From JBLHUT01 sp047629975 (GTDB lineage Bacteria > Pseudomonadota > Alphaproteobacteria > Rhodobacterales > Rhodobacteraceae), in NCBI GenBank assembly GCA_047629975.1, contig JBLHUT010000069.1:1-13183 (forward strand): a stretch of DNA of 13,183 nt. The letters are read 5' to 3'. Position numbers and translations under genes: made by a program. Below the pieces are notes generated by a model, which worked only from the letters and a program-made list of their open reading frames with translations, did not search any database and had not been told where the DNA came from. This document shows positions 1 through 7,124 of this stretch, piece after piece (positions within the stretch are counted from its first letter, which is position 1; each line of letters starts with the position of its first letter).

Positions 1-130
1 GAAAGGCCGTCATGAACCGGTCGCTGATAGCGACAGGATCTACGGGGATGACGGGGCTGGTTTTATTTCTGCTTTCGCATTTGCGGCTGATGGCGATAAC
101 CTGTTTTGGCTGCGCAAGCGCCAGACCTGA
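1..130 (+). other. Possible C-terminal end of an unidentified plus-strand gene (cut by the left edge)
   Basis: A frame open from base 2 reads 42 residues to a TGA at 128-130. The residues include IYGDDGAGF, AFAFAADGDN and a basic end, LRKRQT. Codon choice up to about base 88 suits GC-rich alphaproteobacterial genes (GAT, GGC, CTG, CGC, AAG), and looks better than the opposite strand over the same stretch. I do not recognise the family. It runs convergently into the comE remnant, and the two readings overlap at about 89-130 in the same codon register, so at least one is fortuitous there. It could be the true end of a neighbouring gene whose arrival truncated comE, or just an open antisense frame. 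Sequence to the left would decide. Confidence 0.3.
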
Positions 131-289
131 TCCGGTCGACGCAGCATGGCCCATCGTGTCAGGTTTGGAAACTTTGCGCGGTTGCACGTTAATTGCATAA
201 AGTTCCTGATCCGGAGTGCCGATGGCGCAAACAACAAGTCGGTTGCGCAGGATCGGGGCGGTTTCTTTCAGAATTCTGGAACGGGTCAT
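1..289 (-). pseudogene. comE: Degenerate sulfopyruvate decarboxylase beta-subunit (ComE-like) remnant
   Basis: The frame starts at ATG 289-287 and stays open to the left edge (96 codons). Residues 1-74 resemble the ThDP-binding beta subunit of sulfopyruvate decarboxylase: an LVVCAIGTPDQELYAI block at about 18-33, then a TMGHAASTGSGLALA block and VIAI at about 71-74. In ComE-type proteins these precede a DGDGS...N thiamine-diphosphate motif. Here the sequence switches to SRKCESRNK and no GDG motif follows. The glycine-rich block is also eroded compared with the usual LGSMGLASSIGLGLAL pattern. The family decarboxylates sulfopyruvate to sulfoacetaldehyde, which follows sulfolactate oxidation and so fits the neighbouring DHPS genes. 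Its start overlaps the upstream frame's stop by four bases, as normal for coupled comD-comE. I infer a truncated, non-functional copy. A different ThDP decarboxylase such as a phosphonopyruvate-type enzyme is possible. Confidence 0.5.
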
Positions 290-441
290 TCGCCGTATCC
301 TCTTTGGAAAGTGGCGTCGATCACCCCGACCAGTGGCTTGCACACCTCGTGTGACACGAACGGGGTGCCATTGGCGACAAAATCATTCACGATCGTGGTG
401 TGGAATGACACTGGAGGAGGCTCCTTGGGAAGCGAGGACAT
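286..441 (-). pseudogene. comD: Short ComD-like (sulfopyruvate decarboxylase alpha-subunit) N-terminal remnant
   Basis: A 51-residue frame from ATG 441-439 to TGA 288-286. Residues about 15-43 (TIVNDFVANGTPFVSHEVCK followed by PLVGVIDAT) resemble the opening of ComD-type subunits, where a helix is followed by an FVxSVPC-like strand and the start of the ThDP pyrimidine-binding domain. Intact ComD is about 160-180 residues; here the frame stops after ATFQRGYGE. The stop overlaps the comE-like start as ATGA, the arrangement expected at the natural end of comD. An internal deletion that joined the N-terminus to the last few codons would explain this, though a frameshift cannot be excluded. It lies 15 bases after the universal stress gene on the same strand and has no clear ribosome-binding site. 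The identification rests on motif memory, not on an alignment. Confidence 0.42.
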
Positions 442-456
442 TTTTCTGTAGTCAGC

Positions 457-861
457 TTAGCGCAGGACCACGACGCTGCAGGGGGCGTGGCGCACGATCC
501 GCGCGGCTGTGGAACCCAACAGAAAGTCCTTCAGGCCGGGCTTGTGAGAGCCTACAATTATGCAGTCTGCGCCGATATCGTGTGCGTAATCTGTTATGGC
601 GCGACCGGAGTGCCCCTTGAGCAGAACCGCCTCGACATCGGGAGCTTTGTTGACCCGTCCGTCAAGTGTCTCTTTGGCTTTGCTGTAGGCTTGGTTGACG
701 GCCTCGTCGGTGACATAGGCGCTGGCTGATCCCTGAAGGGGTTCATAGACGTGAACGGCGTAAATCATGCCATTTTCGGCCTTTAGGGCACGGGCAGTTT
801 CAAAAGCACGTTCGCTGAAACCTTGATCCAGCGACAAGGATACGATCACTTTCTGGTACAT
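457..861 (-). CDS. Universal stress protein (UspA family), last intact gene of the transport/catabolic operon
   Basis: A 134-residue single-domain Usp, the usual length. It opens with the typical first strand, YQKVIVSLSLD. It ends with the nucleotide-binding loop at about 104-118 (GSHKPG, six residues, then GST), close to the G-2X-G-9X-G(S/T) pattern of ATP-binding Usps, followed by IVRHAPCSVVVLR. A GGAG sequence lies a few bases before ATG 861, and the gene follows hpsP after 67 bases on the same strand. Usp genes often accompany TRAP transporters. In Halomonas elongata the ATP-binding Usp TeaD lowers uptake by the TeaABC transporter, so a similar role in tuning DHPS uptake is a reasonable inference. 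A general stress role is the alternative. The gap upstream holds no convincing terminator. Confidence 0.88.
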   Translation of the reverse strand: MYQKVIVSLSLDQGFSERAFETARALKAENGMIYAVHVYEPLQGSASAYVTDEAVNQAYSKAKETLDGRVNKAPDVEAVLLKGHSGRAITDYAHDIGADCIIVGSHKPGLKDFLLGSTAARIVRHAPCSVVVLR

Positions 862-928
862 GTGGTCTCCAGTTCTGAACGGGCCGTGGTGGCCGCGTCG
901 GTAAATATTGTCGCCCTTTGATGCGGGC

Positions 929-1939
929 CTACTGATCTGTTCCGGCGTGTTCGGGTATCAGGAGTATCTTGGGGGCGGCGGCGCGCCCCGAGCGGATATC
1001 CTCGAACGCGCTTTGGCCCTGCATCAAGGGCAATGTCGTCGCCCAGTCGAGCGCACCAAGACGACCCTCGAAAATCGCGGCGGCGGTTTGGCGGAAATCT
1101 TCGGCGGTATAAGTATAGGTGCCGACAAAGGTAATTTCCTGCAAGGTCATCCGCCGGATATCAAGCCCGCCGGTATCCTCCCCAAGGCCGATGTGAACGA
1201 TTACCCCGCCAGGGCAGGCCCGTTGCGAGGCCGTGGCGCGTGTGGCCGCATACCCGACACCGTCAACGACCATGTCGAACAAGGCGTTTTCCTCAAGGGC
1301 GTCAGGATGGATCACGCGAAAGCTGCATTTGTCGTGCAGATAGTCGCGCCGGATCTCGTTTGGCTCGATCAGGGTGATGTCGGTGACGCCTTGGGCCTGC
1401 ATCGCCAGTGCTGCGCCGATACCGATGGCCCCGCCCCCGATCGCCAATCCGCGCAAAGAGTTTGTGGCGGCTTGGGTGCGGCCAAGCCCGACCCGCACCC
1501 CATGCCAACCGCACGCCAGCGGTTCGGCCAGTGCTGCCTTTTCCAGCGGCACGCTGTCGGGCACGGTGACAAGGTTCTCGCGGGGCATCGTGACATATTC
1601 TGCAAAAGCTCCCTCACGCGGGGGCATCGAGATAATCTGTCGTTGCGGGCACAGGTTGGTCCGGCCAGCACGGCAATTGTCGCAGGTTTGGCAGGTCACG
1701 AGCGGATTTATCGTCACCCGTCGCCCGTGATTTGTACCACCGGTGACAACGCCGGCGGCCTCGTGACCAAGGATCAGGGGGGCAGGGCGGCGGTTGTCAT
1801 GCCCGAGAAACGCATGCATGTCAGACCCGCAAATTCCCGATACCATGACCTTGATCAGGTCTTCACCCGGTTTCGGGTCGGGGCAGGGGACGTCGCGGTG
1901 CTCAAGGGTTTTCAAGCCCGTATAGATCAAAGCTTTCAT
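929..1939 (-). CDS. hpsP: Zinc-dependent alcohol dehydrogenase (MDR family), probable DHPS 2-dehydrogenase HpsP
   Basis: A 336-residue medium-chain dehydrogenase. Catalytic zinc ligands are visible as C37 (GICGSD), H59-E60 (GHE) and E139 (AEPLA). The structural zinc site is C83, C86, C89 and C97. The Rossmann motif GGGAIG spans 168-173, and E192 at the end of the second strand favours NAD over NADP. I chose ATG 1939 because the protein then begins MKALIYTG like its family; it overlaps the hpsO stop as ATGA, so translation is probably coupled. The family alone (sorbitol/threonine dehydrogenase-like) does not fix the substrate. Assignment to HpsP rests on the neighbourhood: in DHPS degraders HpsP works with HpsO to isomerise the two DHPS enantiomers by oxidation and reduction at C2. 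Cytosolic. Another polyol would be the alternative substrate. Confidence 0.82.
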   Translation of the reverse strand: MKALIYTGLKTLEHRDVPCPDPKPGEDLIKVMVSGICGSDMHAFLGHDNRRPAPLILGHEAAGVVTGGTNHGRRVTINPLVTCQTCDNCRAGRTNLCPQRQIISMPPREGAFAEYVTMPRENLVTVPDSVPLEKAALAEPLACGWHGVRVGLGRTQAATNSLRGLAIGGGAIGIGAALAMQAQGVTDITLIEPNEIRRDYLHDKCSFRVIHPDALEENALFDMVVDGVGYAATRATASQRACPGGVIVHIGLGEDTGGLDIRRMTLQEITFVGTYTYTAEDFRQTAAAIFEGRLGALDWATTLPLMQGQSAFEDIRSGRAAAPKILLIPEHAGTDQ

Positions 1940-2688
1940 TTTGCTGTAAATCCTCCGTCCACGAACAGGGTCTGCCCGGTAACATAATCCGACGCGGCAC
2001 TGCAAAAGAACATCAAAGGACCGTCCAGATCATCAGGTTCGCCGTTGCGCCCGATACAGGTCTGGTCGGCGTTCTTCTGGGCCAGTAACGGGTTGGCAAA
2101 CACAGGGCCGGTCAGTTCGGTGCGAAAGAAGCCGGGCGCGACCGCGTTTGCCGTGATGCCGTTGCCCGACCATGCCTCGGCCATGGCGCGGGTCAGTTGC
2201 TCGACGCCGCCCTTGGACGCGCCATAGCTGATGCCCGAGCCAAAGGCGCGGCGCGACTGCAACGAGGCAAAGTTGATGATACGCCCCCAGCCTTTTGACT
2301 TCATCGCGCCGACCATCGCTTGCGCAAGAAAGAACGGTGTCGCCAGATTGAGGTTCAAAGTCGTATCCCAACCCGCATCGGTGACGTCATCGGCATGCTC
2401 GCGGGTGTTGATGCCTGCGGCATTGATCAGGATGTCCGGCGCCCCGAACGGCAGCGCCACCTGTGCCGCGATGTCGCGCAACGCTGACCGGTCCGAAAGA
2501 TCGGCACAAATGACGGCTGTCTCGCCGGTGGATTGATCCTGCCAGGCTTGCAAGGCGTCGGCGCGCCTTGCCACACCGACCACCCGCGCCCCGGCGGCAC
2601 CGAGCATCAAGGCCGCTCTGTGACCGAGGCCGGAACTGGCCCCCGTCACACAAACAACTTTACCGCGCACATCGAACAGGTCGGTCAT
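1936..2688 (-). CDS. hpsO: Short-chain dehydrogenase/reductase, probable DHPS 2-dehydrogenase HpsO
   Basis: A 250-residue classical SDR. It carries the cofactor motif TGASSGLG (15-22), NAAG (89-92), catalytic N114, S142, Y155 and K159 (YGASK), the PG pair at 185-186, and the C-terminal YVTGQTLFVDGG block. I chose ATG 2688, four bases after the hpsN stop. The longer frame starting at 2751 would add 21 residues overlapping hpsN and would move the usual SDR start inward. The downstream gene overlaps it by ATGA. In Cupriavidus pinatubonensis and roseobacters HpsO with HpsP converts (S)-DHPS to (R)-DHPS through dihydroxyacetone sulfonate. The SDR fold is certain, and the substrate is inferred from its position between the HpsN-like and HpsP-like genes. 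Confidence 0.83.
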   Translation of the reverse strand: MTDLFDVRGKVVCVTGASSGLGHRAALMLGAAGARVVGVARRADALQAWQDQSTGETAVICADLSDRSALRDIAAQVALPFGAPDILINAAGINTREHADDVTDAGWDTTLNLNLATPFFLAQAMVGAMKSKGWGRIINFASLQSRRAFGSGISYGASKGGVEQLTRAMAEAWSGNGITANAVAPGFFRTELTGPVFANPLLAQKNADQTCIGRNGEPDDLDGPLMFFCSAASDYVTGQTLFVDGGFTAK

Positions 2689-2692
2689 GGGT

Positions 2693-4000
2693 TCAGTAGG
2701 TCCCTGAAAGGTCAAAATTCTCGCCGGGGAAGTATTTGGCGAGCCGCGCATCGGCGGTGCGGGCGTGCCCCTCCATCCCTTCGAGGCGCGAGATACGCGC
2801 TGTTGCTTCGGCGACGGGCTTTGATCCGGCGCGGGTGGCGCGCTGCCATGTTACGATCTTCATGTACTTGTGCACCGAAAGTCCGCCTGTGTATTTCGCA
2901 GATTGCGATGTTGGCAGAACGTGGTTCGTACCCGATGCCTTGTCGCCGTAGGCAACGGTGGTTTCCTCACCCAGAAACAGCGAGCCGTAACATTGCAGCC
3001 GTTCCAGCCACCACTCCAGATCCTCGGCCTGCACCGTCAGGTGCTCGGGGGCGTAATCGTCCGATGTTGCGGCCATTTCTTCACGGTCGGCACAGACGAT
3101 CACCTCGGCATAATCGCGCCACGCAGCTTCGGCGTTTTCGCGGTTCAACTGCGGCAGATCCGCGATCAGTTTCGGCACGATCTCCATGACCTTTTCCGCT
3201 AGCGGGCGGTTGTCGGTAATCAGCCAGACCGGCGAGTTGTAGCCATGCTCGGCTTGCCCGACCAGATCGGTCGCAACAATGAACGCGTCGGCAGAGGCAT
3301 CGGCAAGGATCAGGCTGTCTGTCGGGCCGGCGATCATGTCGATCCCGACACGGCCGAACAGGATCCGCTTTGCTTCGGCGACGAACTGGTTGCCGGGACC
3401 GACAAGAATATCGGCGGGTGGCAACCCGAACAGGCCAAAGGTCATCGCGGCAACCCCCTGAACCCCGCCCATCGCAAGGATCTTGTCGGCGCCGCACAGG
3501 TTGGCGGCATAAATAATGGCCGGTGCCACGCCTTCATCGGCGCGCGGCGGTGAACAGGCGGTGATGTGGGAGCAGCCTGCAACCTTGGCGGTTGTGACCG
3601 TCATGATGGCGCTGGCCACGTGGCTATACCGCCCGCCCGGAACATAGCATCCGGCGGCGCGACACGGGATCGCCTTTTGTCCGGCAATCAGGCCGGGAAC
3701 GATCTCGAGCTGGATATCCTGAAGGGTCGATTTTTGCGCCTCGGCAAAGCGGCGCACGTTGTCATGCGCAAAGGCGATGTCGTCCTTGAGCCGTTGGCTG
3801 ACACGCGCCGTCGCGGTGGCGATCTCTTCTTCACTCAAAAGGGTGCTGCCGAAATACTTGTCGAATTTCTCGGTGTATTTCAAAGCCGCGGCATCGCCGC
3901 CCCCTTCGATGTCATCAAGGATCCCTTGCACCGTGGCACGCACGTCGCCGGCATCTGTCGTTGCTGTTTTTGTTGCTTTTTTAAGGTAATCGCGAGCCAT
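2693..4000 (-). CDS. hpsN: Histidinol-dehydrogenase-family enzyme, probable (R)-DHPS 3-dehydrogenase HpsN
   Basis: A 435-residue protein of the HisD fold. The zinc ligands and catalytic residues of HisD are all present with the same spacing: Q249 and H252 (GQAEH), catalytic E319-H320 (APEHL), D353, H360 (GTNHVLPT) and H412 (EGHA), matching E. coli Q259, H262, E326, H327, D360, H367 and H419. It is not in a histidine operon. It sits between a TRAP transporter and two sugar-alcohol-type dehydrogenases, the arrangement known for HpsN, which uses NAD+ to oxidise (R)-DHPS in two steps through sulfolactaldehyde to (R)-sulfolactate. The loop that reads GPSEV in biosynthetic HisD reads GPTDS here, consistent with another substrate. 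ATG 4000 lies 11 bases after the dctM-type stop, behind an AAGGCA-like site. Cytosolic, zinc-dependent. Another HisD-like dehydrogenase is the main alternative. Confidence 0.87.
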   Translation of the reverse strand: MARDYLKKATKTATTDAGDVRATVQGILDDIEGGGDAAALKYTEKFDKYFGSTLLSEEEIATATARVSQRLKDDIAFAHDNVRRFAEAQKSTLQDIQLEIVPGLIAGQKAIPCRAAGCYVPGGRYSHVASAIMTVTTAKVAGCSHITACSPPRADEGVAPAIIYAANLCGADKILAMGGVQGVAAMTFGLFGLPPADILVGPGNQFVAEAKRILFGRVGIDMIAGPTDSLILADASADAFIVATDLVGQAEHGYNSPVWLITDNRPLAEKVMEIVPKLIADLPQLNRENAEAAWRDYAEVIVCADREEMAATSDDYAPEHLTVQAEDLEWWLERLQCYGSLFLGEETTVAYGDKASGTNHVLPTSQSAKYTGGLSVHKYMKIVTWQRATRAGSKPVAEATARISRLEGMEGHARTADARLAKYFPGENFDLSGTY

Positions 4001-4011
4001 TTTTTTTGCCT

Positions 4012-5343
4012 TTATCGCAGGTTGTCGGGCAGCATTGTGAGGGAAATCGCAGGGATGTAGGCGATCAACAAAGTCACAATAAGCATGAAGAAGACGAAGG
4101 GGCCGACCCTTGATGCAATCTTGAGCACGGATTCGCCGGTGATCCCCGAGACGACGAACAAGTTCAGTCCCAGCGGTGGTGTGATGAAACCGACACCCAG
4201 AGCGGTGATCATCATGATGCAGAACTGAATTTCATGCATCCCGATGGAATCTGCCAAGGGTTTGAGGATCGGTGCCAGAATGACGATGTTGGGTGTTGTC
4301 TCCATCACGCATCCGGCCGCAATCAGGATGCCGATCATCAACAGGATCAACAGCGTCGGATCGTCGGTCAGGTTCGAGATTGATGATACGAACCCTTGGG
4401 GGACGCCCATGATTGCCAAGGCCTGTGCCAGTGGCAGGGAAAAGGCGATGATAGGAAGGATGACGCCGTTCACCTTGGCGGAGCTGATCAGCATTGCCGG
4501 AAAATCGGAAAACTTGAGCGTGCCAAGGATGAAACCGATAATGATCGTAACGATGACTGCCGTTGCGCCAGCCTCTGTCGGGGTCAGCCGGCCTGAAAAA
4601 ATGCCGTAAAAGATGATCCCCGGCACCAGAAAGGCATACCATCCCGTAGCAATGGATTGACCAAGATTGGCCGCCCACTCGCCAAAAGTCATCTTGGTGC
4701 CGCCCTCATACGCATAGATACGGTTCATCACGAGGTTTGTGACCAGAATGGCGACCAGAATGGCAATGCCCGGAATGAGCGCGGCAATGAACAGGGTCGA
4801 GGCCGAGATGCCAAGAACAAGGCCGATAATGATGTACGCGATCGAGGGGGGAATAAGCACGCCGGTACAGGCACCTGCGGCCACCAAAGCACACGCATAG
4901 GGACGCGGATAACCGGACTCGACCAGCCGGTCGATTGTCATGCGCCCGACGGCCGCAGCCCCCGCCGCATCCGACCCCGAAATTGCAGAGAACATGCCGC
5001 ACACCAGAACCGTTGCCGATCCGAAACCGCCCTTGGTCCAACAGGTAAGCGCCTCGGCAACATTCAGAAATTTACGACTGAGGCCGGTTCGGACCAGAAC
5101 GTCCCCGGTCAGAATGAACAACGGCACCGCCGTCAGCGCAAAGGCGTCAATCCCGTCGAACAGGGATTCACCCAACAACGAAAGCGGCAGAGCGCCTGAC
5201 AAAAGCAACATCGAAATGGCGGCCGCGCCGATCGCGGCCCAAATCGGAATGGCCAGCGCGCAAAACACGACAAATACGATAACCGGCCCGTAAAAGTCCC
5301 ATCCAAGGATCACCGATTGGTCTGCAAAACTAGGAAAAAGCAT
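4012..5343 (-). CDS. hpsM: TRAP transporter large permease subunit (DctM type), probable HpsM
   Basis: A 443-residue polytopic protein with about a dozen hydrophobic segments. DctM signatures are clear: FSAISGSDAAGAAAVG (119-134), IPPSIAYIIIG (164-174), the FSGRLTPTEAGATAV block near 249-263 and ITPPLGLNLFV (387-397). This subunit forms the ion-coupled channel of the tripartite carrier in the inner membrane. The frame extends to a TTG at 5358 overlapping the small-subunit gene. ATG 5343 is preferred because GAGGGG lies seven bases in front of it (5351-5356). Together with the DctQ- and DctP-like genes upstream it would import an anionic organic substrate using a sodium or proton gradient. DHPS is inferred from the adjoining hpsNOP-type genes; roseobacters use the TRAP system HpsKLM for this. 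Confidence 0.9.
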   Translation of the reverse strand: MLFPSFADQSVILGWDFYGPVIVFVVFCALAIPIWAAIGAAAISMLLLSGALPLSLLGESLFDGIDAFALTAVPLFILTGDVLVRTGLSRKFLNVAEALTCWTKGGFGSATVLVCGMFSAISGSDAAGAAAVGRMTIDRLVESGYPRPYACALVAAGACTGVLIPPSIAYIIIGLVLGISASTLFIAALIPGIAILVAILVTNLVMNRIYAYEGGTKMTFGEWAANLGQSIATGWYAFLVPGIIFYGIFSGRLTPTEAGATAVIVTIIIGFILGTLKFSDFPAMLISSAKVNGVILPIIAFSLPLAQALAIMGVPQGFVSSISNLTDDPTLLILLMIGILIAAGCVMETTPNIVILAPILKPLADSIGMHEIQFCIMMITALGVGFITPPLGLNLFVVSGITGESVLKIASRVGPFVFFMLIVTLLIAYIPAISLTMLPDNLR

Positions 5344-5350
5344 TGTTGCG

Positions 5351-5356
5351 CCCCTC
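5351..5356 (-). promoter_or_regulatory. Ribosome-binding site fixing the hpsM start
   Basis: GAGGGG in the transcript, seven bases before ATG 5343. It overlaps the in-frame TTG at 5358, so the ATG is the likely start. The site lies partly inside the stop of the preceding gene, which may couple translation of the two membrane subunits. Confidence 0.7.
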
Positions 5357-5885
5357 AATCAAAGAGTTTGTCGCCTTCGTAGACGGGTTTTCCCGAACGA
5401 AGGTCAGCGAAATCACGGATCAACGATTGTACCAGCCTGAGCAGAAGGAGCGAAAAGCCGATTGGAACAGCCGCCAGGAACCAGACCATCGAAACACGCA
5501 GTCCGTGACTGACAGAGCCGAACTTGTACGAAACCATCACAGTTTCAAATGACCAGTAAAGCGCCACCAATGCCACGCCGAGCATCACCAGATCGCCCAG
5601 AATATAAATCAGGGTTTTGGTGCGCCGGGAGACATAATGCATGATCACGTCAATGCGGATGTGGGCGCGTTCGCGGACCGCCGACGCGGCACCGATCCAG
5701 GCAAGATAGATGAATGAATAACGCACTATTTCTTCGCCCCAGATCGAGGAATAGGCGAACACCTCGCGGCGGATGACCTCTACGAACATCGTAACAACCA
5801 GCAAAACGTAGAAAAACAAAAGCGCCCAACGTTCGGCGTTCTTGTTCAGGCCGTGTAAAATATTTCCCATGTCTTTCGCTTTCAT
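5355..5885 (-). CDS. hpsL: TRAP transporter small permease subunit (DctQ type), probable HpsL
   Basis: 176 residues with four predicted membrane helices at about 20-37, 52-70, 92-112 and 132-152. It carries the DctQ signature after helix one: IWGEEIVRYSFIYLAWIGAA followed by VRERAHIRIDV, i.e. the W-x-EE-x-x-R-Y...AxRExAHIxID pattern. DctQ pairs with DctM in the inner membrane and helps dock the binding protein. The start is uncertain. A TTG at 5897, ATG 5885 and ATG 5870 are all in frame and none has a strong ribosome-binding site; ATG 5870 has a weak GAAAG in front. The stop is 12 bases before the next start. The gene follows a hairpin and U-tract, so it is probably made at a lower level than the binding protein. 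Confidence 0.87.
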   Translation of the reverse strand: MKAKDMGNILHGLNKNAERWALLFFYVLLVVTMFVEVIRREVFAYSSIWGEEIVRYSFIYLAWIGAASAVRERAHIRIDVIMHYVSRRTKTLIYILGDLVMLGVALVALYWSFETVMVSYKFGSVSHGLRVSMVWFLAAVPIGFSLLLLRLVQSLIRDFADLRSGKPVYEGDKLFD

Positions 5886-5902
5886 ACCGCGCCACAACGG
5901 GC

Positions 5903-5915
5903 GGGCCTAAAGCCC
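5903..5915 (-). promoter_or_regulatory. Small hairpin in the hpsL leader
   Basis: GGGC and GCCC are separated by five bases (a four-pair stem), between the intercistronic terminator-like stem and the small-subunit start. It may protect the 3' side or influence the weak hpsL initiation site. It is short enough to be chance. Confidence 0.25.
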
Positions 5916-5938
5916 TTGACCGTCAGTCACTGTCATTG

Positions 5939-5972
5939 AAAAAGGGTGCCGCCAGCGCAAAGCGCCGACGGC
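5939..5972 (-). terminator. Intercistronic stem-loop with U-tract between the binding-protein and permease genes
   Basis: In the minus-strand transcript, bases 5972-5948 form an 11-pair stem (nine Watson-Crick and two G-U pairs) around a UUU loop. It is followed by ACCC and five U at 5943-5939. The gene pair continues on the same strand, so this is best read as a partial terminator or an RNA-stabilising stem that leaves the binding-protein mRNA in excess over the permease mRNA, a common design in binding-protein transporters. The four bases between stem and U-tract would weaken termination. Confidence 0.65.
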
Positions 5973-5980
5973 GGGGAGGA

Positions 5981-7120
5981 TTACGCGTCGTGGACGTAGT
6001 AACGGCCCATTGTGCCTGCGGCTTCTTCAAGCCGTGAGAAGGCATCCATGGAACCGGCCAGTTCGACCTTGAATTCATCCCACTCGGACCGCTGGTAGCC
6101 GCCTGCGGCTTTCCATTCGGCCAACTGGTCATCGGAAAGCGAGTGGAACTCGACGCCCGACTTGCGCAGTTCGGCCATGGCGTAGTTGCGTGCCGAGGGA
6201 ACTTTTGCAAGGTTCTGGTGGCCGGTGATCTCGGCGGCGACCATGATGCCGTCCTGAATGTCGGCAGGCATCGAATTGAACCATTCGAGGTTACAGGAGA
6301 AGACCTGACTGTCGGGAACGGCCTGAGTAAAGGTCACGTGGCTCAGGATGTCTTTGAAGCCAAAGACATAAAGCGCGCCAACTGACGGATCAAGCGCATC
6401 TGCCACACCTTGTTTGATCGCGGAGGGTGTCTCGCCCCATGCAACCGGTGTCGGATTTGCGCCAACCATTTTGTAGTATTGCTGGAGCATCTTGGAACCG
6501 GGCACGCGGAACTTCACACCGTTCAGGTCGCTTGGCGTGATAACTGCGCCTGCGCCACCTTTGCGAACGGCAACAACGCGCGGGTCGATCACGATGTAGA
6601 ACAAAGCCTTGAAGCCTTTTGCCTCGACGTTGGCTTCGACATCCGTCTTCCATGCTTCCGAGTGTACGAGGTTGGTGAAGCGCTGGTTCGAGCCACAGAA
6701 ATACGGCATGTTGATCAGGTCAGCGGCAGGTGCGAAGGCTGCGAAGTTTGCCAGCGAGTGCTGTGCGGCCTGAATCGTGCCACCCTGTACCTTTTGAACC
6801 AGCGCGCCGCCGGCACCAAGCTGTCCGCCGGGGGCCAGCTTTACATAGACCTTGCCATTTGTGGCATTCTGGATGTTTTCTTTCAGATCAAGCTGCATGA
6901 TCGGATAGCTGCGCGAGGCGCCATAAACATAGGCCGTCGCGATGGTCATGACATGCTCGGCGGCTGCCTGACGGTCTTGCTCTTCTTTGGCGGTTTGGGC
7001 GACGGCTTTTGTCGACCAAAGTGTTCCTGCGGCTCCGGCAACCAAAGCGGCTGTGAAGGCACCCGTGCCTGTCAGTTTAAGAAAATTACGGCGTGCTGCC
7101 GATTTCAGTTCGTTCTCCAA
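5981..7120 (-). CDS. hpsK: TRAP transporter substrate-binding protein (DctP type), Tat-exported, probable HpsK
   Basis: A 379-residue periplasmic binding protein. The N-terminus has a twin-arginine signal: ARRNFLKL with R10-R11, a hydrophobic stretch and AVA at 39-41 before QT, so cleavage is likely after A41. The mature part has the DctP fold signatures. The block NGVKFRVPGSKMLQQYY (about 200-216) includes R205, the arginine that usually binds the substrate's acidic group, and PVAWGETPSAIKQGVADALD follows. An arginine-held sulfonate fits DHPS. No ATG is available; the TTG at 7120 is the start, set by GGGAGGAA six bases upstream. The gene follows the small membrane protein by 24 bases and precedes the permease genes after a hairpin. 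Tat export suggests folding in the cytoplasm before secretion. Confidence 0.9.
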   Translation of the reverse strand: MENELKSAARRNFLKLTGTGAFTAALVAGAAGTLWSTKAVAQTAKEEQDRQAAAEHVMTIATAYVYGASRSYPIMQLDLKENIQNATNGKVYVKLAPGGQLGAGGALVQKVQGGTIQAAQHSLANFAAFAPAADLINMPYFCGSNQRFTNLVHSEAWKTDVEANVEAKGFKALFYIVIDPRVVAVRKGGAGAVITPSDLNGVKFRVPGSKMLQQYYKMVGANPTPVAWGETPSAIKQGVADALDPSVGALYVFGFKDILSHVTFTQAVPDSQVFSCNLEWFNSMPADIQDGIMVAAEITGHQNLAKVPSARNYAMAELRKSGVEFHSLSDDQLAEWKAAGGYQRSEWDEFKVELAGSMDAFSRLEEAAGTMGRYYVHDA

Positions 7121-7124
7121 AGTC

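Noticed and set aside
12..200. Plus-strand 62-residue frame with a hydrophobic stretch, possible small membrane protein
   Set aside because: Lies across the comE remnant, lacks a ribosome-binding site, and the hydrophobic run is explained by the reverse of other frames.
216..620. Plus-strand 134-residue frame crossing the comD remnant and usp
   Set aside because: Arginine-rich shadow frame overlapping the well-supported universal stress gene.
862..928. GGCC repeats before the usp gene as a terminator
   Set aside because: Only four pairs, no U-tract, and the gene downstream has a good ribosome-binding site in the same orientation.
908..1987. Long plus-strand open frame (359 residues) opposite hpsP
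   Set aside because: Antisense to a gene with complete zinc and NAD motifs; its product has no recognisable domain and is rich in G, R and H as expected of a shadow frame.
2693..4000. Reading the HisD homologue as the histidine-biosynthesis gene hisD
   Set aside because: No his genes nearby, it is embedded in a TRAP/dehydrogenase operon, and the substrate loop differs from biosynthetic HisD.
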